In this document: positions 61,301 through 64,000 of the stretch, one piece after another
Layout: each line of letters opens with the position of its first letter
Numbering within the stretch: the first letter of the stretch is position 1
Source of the DNA: Lepisosteus oculatus
Lineage: Eukaryota; Chordata; Actinopteri; Semionotiformes; Lepisosteidae
Assembly: GCF_040954835.1 (NCBI RefSeq)
Contig: NC_090705.1
Coordinates: 17,372,436 to 17,436,435 of the forward strand
Reading direction: 5' to 3'
Length of the DNA stretch: 64,000 nt
The notes under the pieces: model-generated
Told to the model about the DNA's origin: nothing
The model's database searches: none
The model's input: only the letters and a program-made list of their open reading frames with translations
Made by a program: the position numbers and the translations under genes

Positions 61301-64000
61301 TTTCTTAAAGTTTAAATATTTAATAATTGTATTAACTCGATGATTAAATAATATATAACCAAACTAATATTCAGCAATACTCAATTATAATTAAATAATA
61401 ATTACATTCAATCAAATGTAATGCAGATAATTGTATTACTTAGCAAATTACCTTGGGTAAGCTGTTCTTCAACTTGCTGGAGTACGCCAAGATGTCAGAT
61501 TTGGAGCTTGTGGTTATTGCTTGAGTGTAGTGTGTTTTCTTTGCTTTCTGTTTGGAATTGAAAAGCGACAGAGCCACTTTTGTCGGCAGTCCAAGTGGAT
61601 TTGGGTTGTTTGTACTAATGGACCAGGTGGCATAGGCCGAAATACGCTGGTCAGCCTGAAGGACATGCAGAGGCTTTCTTTTCATTAGGAAACACCAGGT
61701 GAAACTCGTTGTGGTCTTCAGGCTGGGAAATGACAAACGATGGCTATCCCTCGCGTTAACAACTGAAACCGATGAGGCGAGTTTAACCTGACCCTGGAAA
61801 CTCTGTGACCTCAACTGGGTTTTTGCAGAAGATCTTTCCTCAGTCTTGCCTTGAGATTTCAGTGCAGAATGGGCAGTTTGAGGTGAGACGGGTGGCCCTG
61901 GGGACATTCGTATCACAGAATTTGACACAGGATAGACTGCTGGCATTTCTTTTTCTGAGACTTCTCCTATAGCCTCTGTTGCTCTGGGTATACAGGTTTT
62001 GGATGCTTGGCTGTTAACAACCTTTTCAATCTCAGGCTTTTCCAGATGCTGCTGGGAGTTTTCTGAGTCTAATGGACTATCAGCTGGTTCGGTGGTACAC
62101 ACCTGTCTAACCAGCATGAGCTTCCTTTGTCTCGTCACCTCTCCCATCCTTGTGTTTAAGAAGTTCAGTGATCTGCCATCAGTTGAGCATGCAGATCCGT
62201 GTTCATCTTTTGCTCGTTTCTGGTGCTTCTCCATGGCAATGTCTAAGCTGTTGGCAGGTGAAAGCATGCGTTTGCTCGAAGCAGTAGGCTCCTGTTGAGG
62301 ATAAAGGCCCACAGGTTGTATTTTCTGAACACAGTTTGTGGCACCTAATGTAGACATGTTTCTGCTCTCACCAATGGGGTTCTGATTCTCAATTACTTGA
62401 ATATATTTTACCTGGGGATTAACAGAAGCTTGTGGCTTGTCTTGTTGAACATGTGGCAAACTTCTAATATCCGTGTCTGTGATTTGCACTGGAGCAGTGC
62501 TTACTTTGCAAGCAGTTGCACATGAAGAATTGACCTGATCTTGGGTTACTAATATCTGAGGCAAAGAGGTGAGGTTTGCTAGGCTGAATGATGACGAATT
62601 GTTCTGAAGGGTCCCAGGCAAAACAATGGATGCTACTGGCTGTATCGGTCCAGGCGAGGGAGTTGCAATAATTTGCTGCACTTGTGGGACCATATAGAGA
62701 TTCTGGATTGCATCTGAAGGCTTGGAAACAGTAATAACTTCATTTGAAACAGGAAGCGAGATTACAGGTACACTACTTGATGCACTTGGGAGCAAATATG
62801 ACTGGCTTGTTTTCAAAGGGGAAACTTGCAGTTGATATTTGGGTACATAGTTTTTCTTTTCTTGCAAATCAAGTGTAACAGCAGAATTATTTTGGATTTC
62901 TCCTTGGCCAGCTAATATTTGCCCTGAAGAACGCTGAACTCTTTGACCACTCAGGCCTGTGGAGATATGTTGCCATGGATGTGGAAGCCCATAAACGGGA
63001 GGATGCTGAGTGCTTGTTTGACTGCCCAAATTAACACTCTGGACTAAATTTTCACTCTTATTTTGAAAAATGTCACCATGACTGGCTGAGTGCATCATCA
63101 TAGGTTGCATGGAAGATCTACTAGCAGCCTGAAGCTTGTGTTGTTGAACTGGAGCCATATTGACAGAAGAACCATGTTGGAAAGACATGGGAAGATTTCC
63201 TCGTTGCTGCTGGGTTTCAGGACCAATTTTTAAAGACATCTGCCGAACTAATGGTCCCCTTCTTCTTTCAATGAGAGGCACCTGAACTCCTGTAACTGCA
63301 GGAGTCTTGGGTAAAACTGTCTCCATAGGTGACAGAGATCTAGTAGGTGATATGCTACCACAGTCAAAGGATTTGCTGCGGTACTCTGAAGTAACCTCCA
63401 CTGATGGTTGAGTGCAACTGATTTGCTCAGATGCAGCTCGTCTCATTTCCCTAGAGTGTGAACCAGGGACTCCCAGAGTATTGCAGCCCACTGGTGGTCC
63501 TTGATATTCAGGGGGCTTTCCAATACCTTCTGTCTTCAGTGGGCTCTCTGGCTTTGTCACCTCTTCCCGGTCAAAAGAGGCCGATATGCTAGAACAACGT
63601 GACAAACTGCTGTCCCGGCTTAGGCTCCTCGATAAGGTAGATTCAAAACTGGATTCCCCAGAGGAATGCTCTATTTCAGCTAATCGGATTCTTTTCTTCT
63701 TAGGTGGGAGCTTTTCCGTTGGTAATTTAGAAAGACTTTCACTGCGTTGGGGCCAGTTAAAAGTTTCTACAGGCTTTTCTTGTTCATTGACCTGGCTTTC
63801 CTGCTCCCTGTCGGGCTCCTCTGTTACCAAGATTTCGGGAACTTGAATGTTGTTTTGCCGAACGAGTCTTGATTGCTGTACAGGAACGACATTCTCACAA
63901 GGAACTGATATGCGATCATCATGCTGGTCAGCCCTTGGCTTTTCTGGAGTAACAGGTTGTTTCTGTATAGGGGCCAACTCAGAATGTCCATCTTTGCTAG
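45117..64000 (-). CDS. hivep1: hivep1, 3' part (ZAS zinc-finger transcription factor), partial at window end
   Basis: Large nuclear DNA-binding protein of the HIVEP/Schnurri family, which binds kappaB-like and related enhancers through two separate C2H2 finger pairs. Six coding exons are visible: 61452-64000 (5' end outside the window), 60766-60899, 58968-59143, 54502-54603, 47902-48401 and 45117-46316. Phases at the joins are 0, 2, 1, 1 and 0, and all agree. They encode the last 1552 residues: a long Ser/Pro/Gln-rich disordered region, the C-terminal ZAS finger pair, an acidic block followed by [19 protein letters not shown], and a hydrophobic/proline-rich tail ending DRLVIAT. The N-terminal finger pair and the start codon are not in the window. 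Recalled sequence resemblance favours HIVEP1 over HIVEP2/3 (for example [32 protein letters not shown] and the C-terminus), as does the neighbouring edn1. No frameshift or internal stop was seen. Confidence 0.95.
47902..48401 (-). CDS. hivep1: hivep1 exon with acidic block
   Basis: 500 nt, acceptor TACCCCGCAG|GAGATAAA (phase 1), donor TCAAAG|GTTGCC (phase 0; the donor is weak after position +2). It encodes [14 protein letters not shown], then a run of about 20 mainly Asp/Glu/Asn residues, then [19 protein letters not shown], then a Ser-rich stretch with [14 protein letters not shown]. These match the segment after the C-terminal fingers in HIVEP1. A 5S-derived SINE ends about 46 bp before the acceptor. 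Confidence 0.92.
48445..48945 (-). repeat. 5S-rRNA-derived SINE, near full length (minus strand)
   Basis: Read on the minus strand, the head at about 48945-48830 resembles a 5S rRNA: CCCGATTTGGTCAGATCTCAG, then AAGCTCAGCAAGGCTGGGCC, then TGGTCAG, as in the internal promoter of 5S genes. The tail near 48450 is AAAAAGCGCTATATAAC. It lies in a hivep1 intron with its tail about 46 bp from the acceptor at 48401. Confidence 0.6.
51480..51930. other. Low-AT, CpG-containing intronic block in hivep1 (candidate conserved element)
   Basis: This block stands out from the AT-rich intron. It has several CpGs, two short C-runs (near 51664 and 51697) and homeodomain-type cores such as CTAATTAG near 51846. 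No splice-flanked open frame with family resemblance was seen. An enhancer is possible, but this is inference from composition only. Confidence 0.3.
53225..53485 (-). repeat. tRNA-derived SINE (minus strand)
   Basis: Read on the minus strand, the head contains a box B-like GGGTTCAAGTTCC (rc around 53425-53440), preceded by a degenerate tRNA left half. The body ends near 53230. It lies in a hivep1 intron. Confidence 0.5.
54502..54603 (-). CDS. hivep1: hivep1 exon completing the second zinc finger
   Basis: 102 nt, acceptor CTTCACAG|GTAACC, donor GAGTCAG|GTAAGC, phase 1 in and out. It encodes [15 protein letters not shown], which supplies the two His ligands of finger two, followed by a short segment containing [14 protein letters not shown]. 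It is too short to stand out as an open frame and was found by following the finger across the intron. Confidence 0.93.
55990..57300 (-). mobile_element. Possible decayed Tc1/mariner-like element
   Basis: On the minus strand near 56064-56110 a frame reads [15 protein letters not shown], which resembles the transposase signature SPDLNPIEHxWD. The rest of the stretch has broken frames on both strands and no clear termini. The right boundary is a guess. It lies in the hivep1 intron between the exons at 54502-54603 and 58968-59143. Confidence 0.3.
58968..59143 (-). CDS. hivep1: hivep1 exon with C-terminal ZAS zinc fingers
   Basis: 176 nt with acceptor TTCCCAG|GTACAA and donor AAAG|GTGAGG. It encodes [18 protein letters not shown], then a complete C2H2 finger (Cys pair in CEECGIRC, His pair in HIRTH) and the first half of a second finger (Cys pair in CTYC, ending FKTKG). 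The second finger is interrupted by a phase-1 intron, and its His residues lie in the next exon. These residues are almost identical to the vertebrate HIVEP consensus, as expected of the DNA-contacting part. Confidence 0.95.
59308..59339. repeat. Perfect 14-bp inverted repeat (hairpin)
   Basis: The arm GTGTGTATCTCTCT at 59308-59321 is followed by a 4-base loop (cacc) and its exact complement at 59326-59339. It lies in a hivep1 intron, about 165 bp on the upstream side of the zinc-finger exon. The stem is too short for a normal microRNA precursor. Confidence 0.8.
59520..59825 (+). repeat. tRNA-derived SINE
   Basis: The head reads like a degenerate tRNA. Its T-arm is CCTGG GTTCAATCC CAGG (box B), preceded by a box A-like ggctgctcagacgg. 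A non-tRNA body of about 200 bp follows, with a GC-rich stretch and a C-run. It lies in a hivep1 intron, opposite in strand to the gene. The body shows that this is a retroposon and not a working tRNA gene. Confidence 0.6.
59990..60449 (+). mobile_element. Internally deleted Tc1/mariner element
   Basis: Matching inverted ends, TATATATACTGATGG followed by an A-rich run and AAACAC, occur at about 59991-60017 and, inverted, at about 60424-60449; TA lies at the edges, as expected for this superfamily. The interior on the plus strand reads as broken pieces of Tc1 transposase: an [16 protein letters not shown] block (linker region) and, in another frame, a trace of the catalytic-region motif FTDES, then RARVWRRR. 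The full transposase gene is about 1 kb, so most of it is missing. It cannot code for an active enzyme. Confidence 0.65.
60766..60899 (-). CDS. hivep1: hivep1 exon (linker before C-terminal zinc fingers)
   Basis: 134 nt, entered in phase 0 after AAAAAG and left in phase 2 at GGAGG|GTACGT. It encodes a Lys/Ser-rich linker ending in [13 protein letters not shown], a block found just ahead of the C-terminal fingers in HIVEP1. The acceptor follows a T-rich stretch interrupted by an A run, so the exact first codon is a little less sure than the rest. Confidence 0.88.
61452..64000 (-). CDS. hivep1: hivep1 giant exon (3' portion)
   Basis: Open without a stop to the window edge, so this is an internal part of the very large exon typical of HIVEP genes; it has no start codon here. 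It encodes 849 complete codons, rich in Ser, Pro, Gln and Val. Recognisable family blocks include [35 protein letters not shown] and [15 protein letters not shown]. The exon ends in phase 0 at the donor CCCAAG|GTAATT. Reading past this donor gives only three codons before a stop. Confidence 0.93.

Noticed and set aside
1-64000. CRISPR arrays, operons, prophage or other prokaryotic features
   Set aside because: The sequence is a vertebrate nuclear locus with spliced genes; no spaced direct-repeat arrays were seen.

Overview
The window is vertebrate nuclear DNA, most likely from a ray-finned fish. Evidence: spliced genes with GT-AG introns, an AT-rich background, 5S-rRNA-derived and tRNA-derived SINEs, an L2/Maui-type LINE tail and Tc1/mariner remnants typical of fish genomes. 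A non-teleost fish such as a gar or bowfin is possible, but I cannot settle the species.

All three genes I can support lie on the minus strand, so transcription runs from high to low coordinates. (1) 64000 to about 44731: the 3' part of hivep1 (Schnurri-type ZAS zinc-finger transcription factor). It covers the tail of the giant exon, five further coding exons with the C-terminal zinc-finger pair, the stop codon at 45117 and a poly(A) signal. (2) 41806 to 36648: an intact five-exon gene for a 300-residue protein with the layout of a class I SAM-dependent methyltransferase. I cannot name it, and I know of no gene at this place in the human locus. (3) About 34350 to 30210: a complete five-exon edn1 (preproendothelin-1, 200 residues) with a TATA promoter and a GATA / HIF-type / AP-1 cluster upstream. 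The exons of all three join in phase, and the lengths come out exact (603 nt for edn1, 903 nt for the methyltransferase-like gene). HIVEP1 followed by EDN1 in the same orientation matches human 6p24, which supports naming these paralogues hivep1 and edn1 rather than hivep3/edn2.

The left 30 kb (1 to about 30200) lies downstream of edn1, and I find no convincing protein-coding gene in it. It holds SINE copies, (AAT)n tracts, an L2-like LINE 3' end, a possible Penelope-like reverse-transcriptase scrap, a perfect 40-bp tandem duplication and a GC/CpG-rich block that may be regulatory. Transposable elements also sit in the gene introns. A solo LTR with an exact 5-bp target duplication lies 40 bp upstream of a splice acceptor in the methyltransferase-like gene. 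A 5S-derived SINE lies about 46 bp upstream of a hivep1 acceptor. A short Tc1/mariner derivative sits in another hivep1 intron. The motif TACTGTA/TACAGTA recurs throughout the noncoding DNA.

Exon boundaries were read by hand from splice consensus, phase and homology. Coordinates of repeats are approximate unless stated as exact.
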